DNA of 64,000 bases from Trichomonas vaginalis G3. Its lineage: Eukaryota > Parabasalia > Trichomonadida > Trichomonadidae. Numbering within the stretch: the stretch's first letter is position 1; each line of letters begins with the position of its first letter. Location: positions 31,712,082 to 31,776,081 of the forward strand of contig NC_067207.1 in NCBI RefSeq assembly GCF_026262505.1, written 5' to 3'. Made by a program: the position numbers and the translations under genes. The notes beneath the pieces were generated by a model that was not told where the DNA came from, did no database searches, and saw only the letters and a program-made list of their open reading frames with translations. This document shows, piece after piece, positions 10,538 to 20,780 of this stretch.

Positions 10538-11365
10538 ATGTCAACATCAGAGAACACAACAACTGCTATCGTTCATGAAGCCATCAATGAAGAATACGAG
10601 TACATACAGTATAACAAACAGTTACGTCTCATTCGTTCAGTCAAAGATGACATGTACCAAATGCAAAGTATAATGAATGCTCTTCGTTCTACAAAGCAAG
10701 CATATCATTGGTTTGAAAACCAACAGACAAAAGAACTTTTAGAAGAATTTCCTCATATGATTGCTTCCCTCGGAAAACCGAGAGAAGAGATTCCGTACGA
10801 AAATCGCAAGAATTTGGCACCTGGTTTGAAAGGTTATTATGTTCATAGACTTTTAGTAAACGCTGTAGCAATGTGGGCTTCACCTCGTTATGCTTGTTAT
10901 ATTTTCATGATGTTAGATGAACTATATAAAGCAGAACGTGGAGAGATGGAAAAGAAACTTCATGCAAAAGATGAAGTTATTGAATCCAAAGACAAAAGCA
11001 TACAGAAAAGAATACCACGTTCAGTACCAAAAGGAAAGGAAAAGAGTTATAAGTATATGATTTATACTGAAGAGTTGGAGAAAGAAGAAGATAAAGATAT
11101 GGTTATGTTGCATTTAGTCAGAAGAAACAACAAGAGCTTTTATGACTTAGCTAAAATATATAAATCTGACAGAAACTGGTTCTATCGTGAAAACTTACCG
11201 ATTTCAATGACACCGAATGAGCAAATAAAGGAAATTGTCAAAAATACTCTTCCTCAAACACACTATGACATCAAAGGTTGCACAATACTTACATTCAAAG
11301 AAGACTTAACATTACTGAAGGAAAAAATAACAGAATATTTCGACAACTTCAAAGAGGAAGAATGA
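10538..11365 (+). CDS. KilA-N-like DNA-binding protein, 275 aa
   Basis: The middle carries a KilA-N-like second half (GLKGYYVHRLLVNAVAMWAS, then PRYACYIFMMLDELY). It is followed by a charged coiled coil (GEMEKKLHAKDEVIESKDKS) and a C-terminal domain (YKYMIYTEELEKEEDKDMVMLHLVRRNN) of the kind found after KilA-N in poxvirus and baculovirus-like proteins. It has the same 5' leader as the gene before it and follows it after 88 bp, so the two look like co-regulated paralogs. The element 2 homologue is at 43190-44017. Role inferred: sequence-specific regulator, possibly of the AGATCT iterons that bracket the cassette. Confidence 0.6.
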   Translation: MSTSENTTTAIVHEAINEEYEYIQYNKQLRLIRSVKDDMYQMQSIMNALRSTKQAYHWFENQQTKELLEEFPHMIASLGKPREEIPYENRKNLAPGLKGYYVHRLLVNAVAMWASPRYACYIFMMLDELYKAERGEMEKKLHAKDEVIESKDKSIQKRIPRSVPKGKEKSYKYMIYTEELEKEEDKDMVMLHLVRRNNKSFYDLAKIYKSDRNWFYRENLPISMTPNEQIKEIVKNTLPQTHYDIKGCTILTFKEDLTLLKEKITEYFDNFKEEE

Positions 11366-11407
11366 AGTCACGACAACATTAACGATGAAGTCACGACAAC
11401 ATTAACG
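11362..11407. repeat. Two tandem 23-bp repeats
   Basis: Two identical 23-bp units (start ATGAAGTCACGACAACATTA) lie back to back at 11362 and 11385. The first overlaps the stop of the KilA-N-like gene. Confidence 0.85.
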
Positions 11408-11418
11408 AAAAGAGAATG

Positions 11419-11467
11419 AGGTGAAAAAAGAGGTGAAAAAACGGGTGAGATCTCACCTCTTCACCTA
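11419..11467. promoter_or_regulatory. AGATCT iteron palindrome downstream of KilA-N-like gene
   Basis: GGTGAGATCTCACC with several GGTGA half-sites on the left and CTTCACCT on the right. It closes the KilA-N cassette, which therefore has an iteron at each side (9701 and here). Confidence 0.6.
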
Positions 11468-11550
11468 AAATATATTTTTGTGCTATATTTACACTCATTT
11501 ACGAAGAAGTCATGAATCCTACGTCAATTATGTTCGACACTGTAAGCATT

Positions 11551-11610
11551 AACGATAACATTAACGATAACATAAACGATAACATTAACGATAACATTAA
11601 CGATAACATT
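11551..11610. repeat. Five 12-bp tandem repeats
   Basis: Five units of AACGATAACATT, one with a single change, lie in the 378-bp gene-free stretch between the KilA-N-like gene and the 157-aa gene. No counterpart in element 2, which has a small gene here. Confidence 0.85.
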
Positions 11611-11682
11611 CATTTTTGCATTAATCCTGCTGTGTTGTCAAAATGTCATGTTGTCATCATTTTTAAAAGAAGTTAATTAACC

Positions 11683-11714
11683 TGGTGACATGGTGACGTG
11701 GTGACATGGTGACA
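11683..11714. repeat. Four 8-bp tandem repeats (TGGTGACR)
   Basis: TGGTGACA, TGGTGACG, TGGTGACA and TGGTGACA are in direct tandem. The GGTGA core is the same as the half-site of the element-1 iteron, so this may be another binding array for the same protein. Confidence 0.75.
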
Positions 11715-11743
11715 CCCTCAGTTCTTCAAAAATATATTTTTGG

Positions 11744-12217
11744 TTAAATAGCTTCAGGGTCTATTTCTTCAACCATTTCACTTCCTTCGTCAATGTCAAT
11801 AGAAGCTTCTTCAACCTTTGGTAAGAATTTCTGTATAACATCTTTGTTCGTTATTGTCTTCAGAGATGAAGGATAATATTTCACATTTGTTTCACCCTTC
11901 TTATATTCTTTCTGTTCGGAAAGATTTAAAGCAATACTGAAGAAGTCAATATTAGAGTTCTTTATAACAGTATAATGAGTATCTTTGACATTCACGAAGA
12001 AACTCTTTTGTTTCAAAACTACTGCTAACTCTTGTGAAGTATAACGTTTGCGGTCAATGACGATAGCTAATGGTCTGACATACTGACCAAACTTAGATTC
12101 TTTCACAAACTTCTTGTTAAAGATAACATTAACGTTTGAAGCATTATTGAACTCATTCTTGATGGCAGTAGCGAGAGCATTGTATGAAAAGAACTTGCAA
12201 TCTTGCATGTGTTTCAT
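11744..12217 (-). CDS. 157-aa Polinton protein of unknown function
   Basis: An alpha/beta protein starting MKHMQDCKFFSYNALATAIKN, with a basic middle (YVRPLAIVIDRKRYTSQELA) and an acidic end (EEASIDIDEGSEMVEEIDPEA). Divergent from PolB, with 89 bp between the starts. Its T-rich box reads TATTTTTATTTTA just before the ATG. Well conserved at 44306-44779. Position beside the protein-primed polymerase makes a replication-associated role (single-strand binding or terminal-protein partner) worth considering, but no motif shows it. Confidence 0.6.
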   Translation of the reverse strand: MKHMQDCKFFSYNALATAIKNEFNNASNVNVIFNKKFVKESKFGQYVRPLAIVIDRKRYTSQELAVVLKQKSFFVNVKDTHYTVIKNSNIDFFSIALNLSEQKEYKKGETNVKYYPSSLKTITNKDVIQKFLPKVEEASIDIDEGSEMVEEIDPEAI

Positions 12218-12306
12218 TAAAATAAAAATATTAAATTATTTTGAAAAATAACTTTAAAAAATCTAATCTAATTTTTTCAAAAATATTTTTTTATTTCCTA
12301 CTAAAG

Positions 12307-15300
12307 ATGTATCGGAAGTTGTCTAAGTTAGAACACTCGGAAATAAAACAACTTCTTACAGAAGCTAACATAGAAGTAGCAAAACATTACACAACAAACA
12401 AAAAAGCACTCGCTGACTTCATTAAAGACTATAATGGTGCAATAAGTTATGATAGAATTCATGAGTTCATAAAGCCGCAACGCGGCGAGGACGAAGTCCA
12501 TGCAAGAGCATTTCCTTTAAATGACGTTGCTATTGACTTATATCATAGACGTTCAGTACCTCATGAAGTAAGAAGAGAAATGTTTGACATAACAAATGCA
12601 AACGTTGGTGAAACAAGAAGAAGAGACGACACACTGAAACAACAGAGAAGAGAGATGTTTAAAAGTGCTATAGAACAAGTTCGCAAAGCTAACGATGTCA
12701 TTCGTTCCATTGACGACAAACCAAAAGAAGGTGAGAGATGGTTAAAGAAAGATGAAGAGAATAGGAAGAGAAATGTGAAGTCAGGCAATAGACTCATTGA
12801 CTTTAACATCGAAGCTTTAGATGAACCAAACAGAGACTACTTACACAAACATTTCGGTAAGGTTTTCATGAGACTCTTAGAGAAAATTAAAATAAACTCA
12901 CAACAGAGATGGATGGTATGTTATAAACTTGGTGGAAAGTATGAATGTTCTACGTTAAACCTCAATAATATTGGAACATTACTACATCAGCTCTTGAAGG
13001 AGAACTTTATATCAGAGATAGAAGCAAATGCTGCAGGTATTGTTGAAATGCACTATGACTTCTTCTTGACAAACATAAAGAATCTTACCGAAATAAAGAT
13101 GTATGATTTAACAGAATATGAAGGCTTAACGATGTCAGATGTAAAGAAAGGCAAACCAAAAAAGAGACCATATAGAGATGAAAGCACACTGACAAATGAC
13201 CAGAAAGCCATTTTGGAAGCTCTTAAGCAAACAGGAAACCCAGCACTATAGAAAGCTTTTGGAAAGATAATGGTGAAAAGAAGTTTTATAAGAAGAGAAG
13301 CGGTCAGTTCTGGAAGTATCTTTGCACATTACCTATAAATTGAGCGCTACCAAATCTTCAATGAATTGAACAAAAGAACTGCAGCACTTATGACAGAAGA
13401 CAATTGTTTCGTTTATGCTTGCATTCAGGCTGGAGTAAATGAAGAAACTATTGACCACATGAGAGAAGTCATTCGTGTTAGAGACTTTCCTCAAAGTAAA
13501 GTACAAGAAATTTCTGACGCAACAGGTATAGCATTTAATGTTACCATTGGTTACTTCAATGACTCAAGACATAATGAAATAAAGAGATACATACCAAAAG
13601 AATGTGAAACTGTTAGAACTATTGACTTACTTCTTGTTGAAGACCACTACATGCTAAATGAAAGATTACCAATGACAACATACTTCATCAGAAATTACAG
13701 AGAAATCTTGAAGGAGTGTGGTGGAATGAACATTGAGAAACAGATGAAGATTTATACAAAGAGAGAGAACAAATATATTGTTCGTTATGATAGAACAACA
13801 CCACTATGGGATGTTATGAAAACATTGTGGGAGTGCAAATATTTCGAACCTATTTCTTATGGAGAACTTTTCACATATACGACTGACTTATAAAACAGAA
13901 CCTTGCACCATTTAAAGATTTGACATATGCTCCAAAGTATTGTGTACAACTGAAGAAGAAAGCCGAGTCAAAAGAAGTAAATAAAAATAAGTGCAAGTTC
14001 ATTCCTGAGCACGTTTTCTTTGCTGACTTTGAGTGTAGCACAGACGGCTTTCATAAAGCTTTTAACATATGTTACGACAGTGAAGATGGTTCAGTGAGTG
14101 AAAGCATTTGGGGTCAGAACTGTGCAACAGAATTTTTGGAACGACTTCCTGACAAGAGTTTAATATATTTCCATAACCTCAGTTATGATATAAACTTCAT
14201 CTTAAGACACATGACAGAAGTGAAAGGAACTCCCATCATTAAAGGTTCACGAACAATGCAAATAACTGGCTTATATAAAGGAAGGGCAATTATTATAAAA
14301 GACTCTTACAGTGTTATAAATAAGAAGCTTAAACTATTTCCTGCTATGTTTAACTTACAAACAGGACCGAAAGAAGTATTTCCATACAACTACTACAGCA
14401 GTGTTTTGTTAGCAAATGACAACAGAACTGGTGTCATTTCTGAAGCATGTAAGTTTATCCGGGATGCAGATACATTCATGAAAAACATAGATTCCATCAA
14501 AGGTTGCAGAATAGATGAGAACCACTTCGACTTAGAAAAGTATAGCACATTTTATTGCAAACAAGATGTAAGAATTTTAAGAGAAGGTTTTGTTAAGTTC
14601 CGCAATGACATATTGAAAGAATTTGATTTAAACGTTTATGACTACGTTAGTATTTGTTCTATTGCTAACAAATTGTTTGAGAACAGAGTGTACTTCCCGA
14701 ATGGAAATTTATATGACCTCTCAAATAAACCAAGAGAATTTATTTCACGCTGTATTCAAGGTGGAAGATGTATGCTGTCAGATAACATTAAACAAAAGAG
14801 CGAAAAGAAACTCATTGCTGATTTCGACGCTGTTTCATTATATCCATCAGCTATAGCAAGACTTTATACTTTAGAAGGTATTCCAAAGGTTATGAAGCCA
14901 GAAATGTTAAGCACAGAGTATCTCATGAGACATTTATTCAATGACGACCAAAAGGAACCCATTGGTGAAAAGTTTATGTCTGGCTTCTTTGTTCTCATTA
15001 AGATAACAGAGATTGGAATACATAGACACTTTCCTTTAATAGTTTGTGACCCTGAACTAAATCCAGAACTTAACGTTCCCAGAAGTTCAAACACTTGCTG
15101 TTTAATGTATGTTGACCATATAACATTACAAGACCTCATAAAATATCAAGGTGTCAAATGTGAAGTGTTGCAAGGATACTATTACGATGGAAACAGAGAT
15201 ATTAGAATAAGAGATGAAGTAAAGAAGTTGTTTGAGTTAAGGTTAAAGTATAAGAAAGAAGGAAATCCTTTGCAAGAAAATATAAAGCTCATTCTGAACA

Positions 15301-16082
15301 GTATTTATGGCAAAACTATTCTATCTCCTATTGAGTCAAAAATAACCATAGTAAATGACAAAGATGCTATAAGATATGCCATCAGAAACTACAACCATAT
15401 AGTGAAGTTCGAAGGTTTGGATGGTTCAGATAAAACTATTTTCAAGCTAACGAAAAGCATTTGCAGACACTTTAACTTCTGTCCACTTGGTGTTAACATT
15501 CTGTCTATGTCGAAGAGAATAATGTGTGAAGTATTCTGTACTGCTGAGGACTTAGGAATGGACATCTTTTATAGCGATACGGACAGTATGCATCTCTACA
15601 ATGAAGATATCCCTCGTTTAGCTGAAGAGTTTGAGAAACGTTATGGAAGAGTTCTCATTGGTAAAAACCTTGGTCAATTTCATAGCGACTTTGCAGAAAT
15701 CACACCTGGAAAACAAAGTTTAGCATACAAGTCAATATTTTGTGGAAAGAAGACTTACATAGACTTACTCACGAATGATTTAAATGAAGTTGCATTTCAC
15801 TGCAGAATGAAAGGTGTCAAACAAGATGTTATTGCTTTAACCGCTAATGAAATGTTTCCTGACTCTGTTCAGTGTTTCTATGATGAAGATAAAGGTTTAA
15901 TGGTTCCGCAAGGAACATATGACAAAGACTCTGAGTTCAGTTTAATGAAGTTATATAAAGCACTTTATGACGGTCAAGAGATTGGATTTGACTTATGTAA
16001 GTCATGTCAACCTTGCTTTGAAGAGAAGTTTAACTTCTCAATAACGACTAAAACAAGCTTTATTCGTAAGTTGAAGTTCTGA
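12307..16082 (+). pseudogene. Protein-primed DNA polymerase B (broken copy)
   Basis: A region of about 3.8 kb contains all PolB landmarks. These are exonuclease motifs FADFECSTD, YFHNLSYDINF and YCKQDVRIL, polymerase motif A (DFDAVSLYPS), motif B (LNSIYGK) and motif C (YSDTDS), then CGKKTY. The N-terminal part is basic and has one copy of the HEVRREMFDITNANVG unit that is repeated in element 2. A Cys...His domain (DNCFVYACIQAGV; VEDHYMLNE) precedes the exonuclease. This copy carries about three breaks; the intact sibling is at 44868. Confidence 0.9.
12475..12502. repeat. GC-rich double hairpin within polB
   Basis: GCCGCAACGCGGC, GA, then GGACGAAGTCC: two short palindromes with 3-nt loops in tandem, in frame in the N-terminal region (KPQRGEDEVHA). 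The same pair is present at 45033 in element 2, so it predates their split. Confidence 0.65.
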
Positions 16083-16142
16083 GGTCATTTATTTTTGTCA
16101 GCAATGAGGTCATTCGTGATAAAAATAAGCTCATGTGGTCAT

Positions 16143-17000
16143 TTACAATACTGCGATGGTAGAGTTTAAGAGTTGTGCTTCAATGTAGAGACAGTCCTTA
16201 TGGTCTGGAGGTAGCAAAACAGGTGCTTTATGGTCATGAGTGGAGAACATGTCTATCCAAAACTCACGATTGAAGCCAGTTAATTTATAGTATTTAGGGT
16301 TAGGAAGTGGTGAAGTTCTTGTATGACCAATGAACTCATTTTCAACTCCCTTACTTAAGTTTGAATATAATATAGCTTGCTTTCTATCCCAAATACCTGG
16401 AAATCTAATTTCGGAAAATTCATTTTTCCTCGGAAGCATTGCATCATAATTGAAAACATTCTTGAAATCATCACTTGGTTCAGAGATTTGAAATCTTATA
16501 CGTAATGGATTTTTTTTCTTTTTAGCGACTTCATTGAATGGTGAGAATACAACAAACTGACAGTCATGAGTTCCATCTTCATTTTCATTAAACTCATAAT
16601 GAAAGTCTATAAGTTGTGGCTGACTACCTTCTTCTTTCAGTTGTGCAAGAAACTCACGTAAAGGCTGTAAAGTTTGTACTTCAATGTTGAACTTTTTCTC
16701 GAACATCTCATTAAATGAAATCATACATTGTTGCAATGTTGTATCGTCTTTAAAGTATTTGTATATGTGAATGTTTTGGGCGCTTAAAGACTGTTCGTCA
16801 TTTTCTATCTCGACTTGAAGTATAAAGTCAACCTTTCTGAAAGCACGTGTTATATACATAGATGTTATGCCAATGTACTTCTCTTCATTTATGTTCACAA
16901 TCCAGTCTGTTGGAAACTTAAACGTTACTCTGTTCCCCTTTATTTTGACGTCAGGGTTTTCACTACTGAACGCAACAGATAAAGGTATTTGTCTATACAT
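16143..17000 (-). CDS. Penton-like/minor capsid candidate C, 285 aa
   Basis: A beta-rich ORF beginning MYRQIPLSVAFSSENPDVKI, then FPTDWIVNINEEKYIGITSMYI. This opening Trp strand followed by IGI and a Tyr/Arg strand resembles candidates A and B. It ends CLYIEAQLLNSTIAVL, like the end of candidate A. Convergent with PolB across a 60-bp gap; its start faces the basic gene at 17285. The element 2 copy (48891-49748) is full length. Minor capsid identity is inferred from pattern and context. Confidence 0.55.
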   Translation of the reverse strand: MYRQIPLSVAFSSENPDVKIKGNRVTFKFPTDWIVNINEEKYIGITSMYITRAFRKVDFILQVEIENDEQSLSAQNIHIYKYFKDDTTLQQCMISFNEMFEKKFNIEVQTLQPLREFLAQLKEEGSQPQLIDFHYEFNENEDGTHDCQFVVFSPFNEVAKKKKNPLRIRFQISEPSDDFKNVFNYDAMLPRKNEFSEIRFPGIWDRKQAILYSNLSKGVENEFIGHTRTSPLPNPKYYKLTGFNREFWIDMFSTHDHKAPVLLPPDHKDCLYIEAQLLNSTIAVL

Positions 17001-17024
17001 TTAATTCGGATAAAAATAAACCAT

Positions 17025-17285
17025 TTACTCTTTCTTTGCTTTTGCTTCTTTAGCTTTTGCTTCATCTTCTTCTCTAGCTTTCTTCGCCAGTAGTCTTGGG
17101 TTCTTTTGTCTTCCAGCAGCTAATGCAGCAAGTTGTTTTTCACTAAGTTTTCTCTTTGGTCTCTCTGGCTTTTGTTCTTGTTTTTGTTCCTTCAGTTCGG
17201 ATAAAATTTGCTCACGAATTTCTTTCTTCAATGCTTCAACATCTATGACCCCTTGGGTCTTGTCCGTAGGGCTTGTCTGAGTCAT
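17025..17285 (-). CDS. Lys-rich basic protein, 86 aa
   Basis: From MTQTSPTDKTQGVIDVEAL through a charged helix (KKEIREQILSELKEQKQEQK) to a strongly basic end (RPKRKLSEKQLAALAAGRQK and Lys/Ala/Glu repeats). The KRKLSEKQLAAL segment is the kind of basic helix seen in small virion DNA-binding proteins. I chose the ATG at 17285, because the longer frame only adds a non-ATG extension. It is divergent from the next gene across 45 bp. No family named. Confidence 0.6.
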   Translation of the reverse strand: MTQTSPTDKTQGVIDVEALKKEIREQILSELKEQKQEQKPERPKRKLSEKQLAALAAGRQKNPRLLAKKAREEDEAKAKEAKAKKE

Positions 17286-17330
17286 TTGACTGCAGATAAA
17301 AAACAAAATTAAAACTTTAACCGATGTAAA

Positions 17331-17765
17331 ATGAGCTTGTCAAAATCAGAGCGAGAGTCTATTATATTAAATGACGCCAGAGGAATACAACATCCTTTCT
17401 ATTATGTAAGTCAGAGTAAAGATGGTAAAATATATGTAAGAAAAAGAAAGGTTCCATTAGCGAATACAGAGAGCGACAACATTAAGGTGTATGGTAAGGG
17501 TGAAGTCCACGAAGCCCATATAAAACCTTCTGTTCAAACTGAAAAGTCAATAGAACCAGAAGAAAAGAAGCCAGATGTACTTTCAATAACGAACCAAGAG
17601 CTTATTGCAAAGTTCGTGAATTTCATTGAAAAACAAACCGAGTCAAAGAACCCTGACCCGCCAGTGATAGAAGTTGAGACAAAAGAGAATGTACAGTTCA
17701 TTGAAAATGTCAAGAAACAACTTCCACCACGAATGCCAAGAAGAAGAGTGAGAATAATGAAGTAA
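17331..17765 (+). CDS. 144-aa basic Polinton protein
   Basis: It starts MSLSKSERESIILNDARGIQ, followed by a beta hairpin (FYYVSQSKDGKIYVRKRKVP), an acidic linker and a very basic tail (PPRMPRRRVRIMK). The tail recalls DNA-condensing or capsid-lumen proteins. It sits 27 bp before the major capsid gene and is probably co-expressed with it. Not recognised by family. Confidence 0.55.
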   Translation: MSLSKSERESIILNDARGIQHPFYYVSQSKDGKIYVRKRKVPLANTESDNIKVYGKGEVHEAHIKPSVQTEKSIEPEEKKPDVLSITNQELIAKFVNFIEKQTESKNPDPPVIEVETKENVQFIENVKKQLPPRMPRRRVRIMK

Positions 17766-17792
17766 ATAGATATTTTTATCTGAAGTAAATAC

Positions 17793-19362
17793 ATGCAGAA
17801 CGAACAGCTAAACGAATTTACTCCAGCAGAGCATATTCATCAGATTCGCTCATATTTCGATATCATAGACAATGCAGTTCAAATTGGTGACACTAATAGA
17901 AAATATTCTGACGCAAAGATTCCATCACAACCTGGAACTGCTAAAGATAACACATGGGTAACATTCAATCTCTCACCTCCTGGTGAAAATATGTTGGACC
18001 TTTACAATACATTCATTACGTATAAAATGGAAGGTCAATTTATTGTAGATAAAGAAATTGGTTCAGGTTCCAATAAAACAAACCCACCAGGATTTGGATT
18101 GGTTTCGATGACGCTTTCTATGCAGTTGCTGGATATCAAATCCTTGCAAATGGTCGTATCGTATATTCTCAAGACAACGCAAGAGAAGAAGCATATATAA
18201 CTTCAAACTCACAAACTACCGAACAAATAAAGAAAGTAGATGTTTTCTCAAAGACTCGACATGAAGATGTATGGAGTCATTCGGGAACATGCAGAACAGG
18301 ACAAATTGTTAGTGGCCGATTACAGCAGGAAAATCATTTGATTTTAAGCTTCGTTTAAGAATTCCTGTTAAAGATTCCTTCCATTAGAAGCTATTCGATT
18401 TATTCCAGTTTGCAGGAAACATTCAGCTTAAAGTAAAGTTCAGTAGCGACGCCTTACAATGCACATCTATATCTGTAAATGATATCATTGCTTTCAATCC
18501 AACTCTTAAAGTTGCATTTGCTTCAGATTCAAATCCACCGACAAATAAATTTGTTCCATGGAATGAACCATTCACTATGATAACGAAGGCAGTAGAAGCT
18601 AGTGGAACAGTTACTATTACAACTGTAACCCAGCAACTATTTCGAACAAAGATGGATTTTAATGAATGTTTCATTCATCCAAAGTCATTCTCTTTAGACC
18701 CTAACATTTATACAGAACTTGTAGAACATTATACAAACGAGGCTTTATGTTTTCCTGTTAAAGTTATGGATTGGATTCCTATGGACGGTTCATTCTCAAA
18801 GAATACAGATAGTTCAAGTGCAACATTTACAGCAGCTTATACGCCTATTAATGTTAAAAGTATTTGGGCACTATTTAGAAAGAAAGACAACTATTATGTT
18901 AATTTTGAGAACCCTAAGTTTAAATATCTTCAGCTTTCCATGGGAGCTTATGGAAATATGCCTGCAGAACCTGAAAAATCATATGGACCTGTATTTTATG
19001 AAATGGTTGCGAACGCTTGCAATACAAACAATGATATGATAGGATTTAATGAAGATGTTATGAGGTCATTGGTGGATGATGGTAGTGTGGAACATAAATG
19101 GGATAGCTATGACAACACACATTTCTTATGTGGTTTTCCAACAGAAGTGGACTTTTGCTTCCAGCAAGGTCAAACATCTACTGCTCCAATAACATACAAA
19201 TTGTCTGTTAAAGGACCTATTGAACTAGCAACTGAAAATGTACCAAAGCCACTTATTGGATTTATGAGGGATTGTTGCTTTGCCATTCAGGTGCGTGCTA
19301 ATGGAATCCCAATAATAAGATTAGATGACTATAACTTAGCTACGGACGACAGTGAGGAATAA
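17793..19362 (+). pseudogene. Double-jelly-roll major capsid protein (broken copy)
   Basis: The span reads MQNEQLNEFTPAEHIHQIRS and has a jelly-roll pattern: the LRLRIP...LPLEAIRFIP type strand, GNIQLKVKFSSDAL, then a second barrel with FNPTLKVAF, TVTQQLFRTKMDFNECF and a Gly-rich end. Polintons are known to encode such double-jelly-roll capsid proteins related to those of adenovirus and PRD1. A T-rich box (TATTTTTATC) lies 17-26 bp before the ATG, suggesting strong late-type expression. This copy has about three breaks. Confidence 0.8.
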
Positions 19363-19392
19363 AGGATGAACGTTTATTTTTAAAGCTTATAA

Positions 19393-19830
19393 ATGAGTTC
19401 TTCATCAAGCTCTCGTGAACCTTCACCATCTATGAAACAAACTTTACCAAACGATTATGGAGCACCTATTGAATATTTCTTACGAGCTGCACAATGGCAA
19501 AGAGCAGTCTCACCAAGGTTAGGTGTTCCACCAGCTCCTGTCAAAAATAGCATTTGGTCAAGTCCTTATATAAGATATGGTCTCCCACTAGGTTTGCTAG
19601 CTACAGCAGGAGCAGTTATGATGTTGAAAAGAAATAAAGCAAATGTTGTAAATAATACTGAAGTAGCTGAAGTTAAACAAACTCCAACACCTTCGCCAAA
19701 ACCTTCAATGACTCCTGAACCTATGGAAGTACAAACTCCTGTTCAAAAGTCAACTCCTAAACCGACTCCAACATTTAAACCAGAACCTACTCCTCAAATA
19801 AATCGTAAAACTCCTGCGTTTCCTTACTGA
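19393..19830 (+). CDS. Single-pass membrane protein with Pro/Thr tail
   Basis: 145 aa with a Ser-rich start, then IEYFLRAAQWQRAVSPRLG. One membrane segment (YGLPLGLLATAGAVMML, about residues 62-78) is followed by KRNK. The rest is a low-complexity Pro/Thr/Lys tail with TPSPKP, TPEPM, TPKPTP and KPEPTP repeats. It follows the capsid gene by 30 bp, so it may be a virion membrane or vertex protein. Element 2 has a longer Pro-rich tail. Family unknown. Confidence 0.6.
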   Translation: MSSSSSSREPSPSMKQTLPNDYGAPIEYFLRAAQWQRAVSPRLGVPPAPVKNSIWSSPYIRYGLPLGLLATAGAVMMLKRNKANVVNNTEVAEVKQTPTPSPKPSMTPEPMEVQTPVQKSTPKPTPTFKPEPTPQINRKTPAFPY

Positions 19831-19878
19831 AAAAATAACGTTATTTTTATTTAATATTAAAATTTTTATTTGATTGAA

Positions 19879-20115
19879 ATGACAAATAAAGTCACTGAAG
19901 CAATGAAACAAAAGTTTTTGGTAGAATACATTAAATCAGGAACTATTCCAGAAGGTTTTTACATTCATACTATGAAGGATGGTAGAGTTCAGTTTAGAAA
20001 GATAAAGCAACCATTAGATAAAGAAGGAATTTTGAGAAAGATTAAACTTCATGAGGACAACATTGCTGAACTTAAGAAGAAGTTAGAAGAGTTGGATAAA
20101 GGAAGAGAGTTATAA
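19879..20115 (+). CDS. 78-aa coiled-coil protein
   Basis: MTNKVTEAMKQKFLVEYIKS, then a short beta hairpin (GFYIHTMKDGRVQFRKIKQP) and a C-terminal coiled coil (KIKLHEDNIAELKKKLEELDK). The start at 19879 is the only ATG consistent with the sibling copy at 52636. It is the last core gene before the right TIR; its stop lies a few bases inside the TIR. Confidence 0.55.
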   Translation: MTNKVTEAMKQKFLVEYIKSGTIPEGFYIHTMKDGRVQFRKIKQPLDKEGILRKIKLHEDNIAELKKKLEELDKGREL

Positions 20116-20130
20116 AGCAATGAATTCAAC

Positions 20131-20180
20131 AGGGTGAAAAAACAGGTGAAAAAAGAGGTGAGATCTCACCACTTCACCTA
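20131..20180. promoter_or_regulatory. AGATCT iteron palindrome (right TIR)
   Basis: Mirror of the site at 869: GGTGAGATCTCACC with GGTGAAAAAA half-sites. Confidence 0.6.
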
Positions 20181-20277
20181 AATTTATTTTTGTGCTATGT
20201 TTTCATACGCGTGAGGGTGGTGATATCATTTATTTTTATTTTATTTTTAAAATTATTTTTATTTTATTTTTATATAA

Positions 20278-20598
20278 ATGACGAAAACTATTGAGATAAC
20301 AAACTACAACGGTCATGAGTTCAAGAATTTGTTCTTCGTTCCTCGTGAAAATACATTCTATCAGATACGAGGGAGAAAGGGTAAAGTTAGTTTGAGTGTT
20401 TATGACTACAAGCATAATGGAAAGTTTATACAAGCATACGATACAAACGGTAAACGTGTTTCATTATCTTTGTCAAAACTTACTAACATTTATTTTGACA
20501 GTGACTTTGACCTATATGAAGAAGAAAGTGAGTCAGAAGAATATGAACTGTTGTGTGAAGCACAGCAATGGGAGGAGTTGCAATACTTTTGTAAGTGA
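20278..20598 (+). CDS. TIR-encoded 106-aa protein (right copy)
   Basis: Same protein as at 446-766 with a few substitutions (SVYDYKHNGKF for SVYEGMKNGKF). The conservative changes and the equal length in both TIRs suggest that both copies are kept similar by gene conversion. Preceded by TTATTTTTATATAA. Confidence 0.75.
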   Translation: MTKTIEITNYNGHEFKNLFFVPRENTFYQIRGRKGKVSLSVYDYKHNGKFIQAYDTNGKRVSLSLSKLTNIYFDSDFDLYEEESESEEYELLCEAQQWEELQYFCK

Positions 20599-20780
20599 GA
20601 ACGTTTATTTTTTACATTAGTGAGGTGAATTGGTTGGCGGCTTTGTAAATATTTAAGGTTAAGTTAGTGTTGTCGTTTGTGTTGTAAAATATACGTTAAC
20701 GGTTTTGTAAAGTGTCAAATTCACATATAATGGGTAAGGAGGCGCGCAGTGCCTCAGTACCCTTGATATGTATACTAACT

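Larger units (their letters stand above)
265..20780. mobile_element. Polinton/Maverick element 1 (about 20.5 kb, broken)
   Basis: Both ends begin AGTTAGTATACATATCAAG and read inward as inverted repeats of about 670-680 bp. Between them lie the Polinton hallmark genes: A32-type ATPase, retrovirus-like integrase, protein-primed PolB and double-jelly-roll capsid protein. AG...CT termini and long TIRs are known Polinton traits. The copy is broken, with very roughly ten breaks spread over ATPase, fiber, integrase, polymerase and capsid genes. It is close to element 2 in sequence and therefore young. No 5-6 bp target duplication is visible: the flanks read GAGTCT on the left and TGGAGA on the right. 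This suggests end exchange between copies or decay of one flank. Confidence 0.93.
20099..20780. repeat. Right TIR of Polinton 1
   Basis: Inverted copy of 265-935. It ends GTATACTAACT and is followed directly by the open frame of the flanking host ORF. The two arms differ at only a few places, including small length changes in the T-rich box. Confidence 0.9.

Noticed and set aside
20712-20780. ATG within the Polinton TIR as start of the acidic host ORF
   Set aside because: The TIR is part of the element. The mirror-image left end has no equivalent use, so the in-frame ATG looks accidental.
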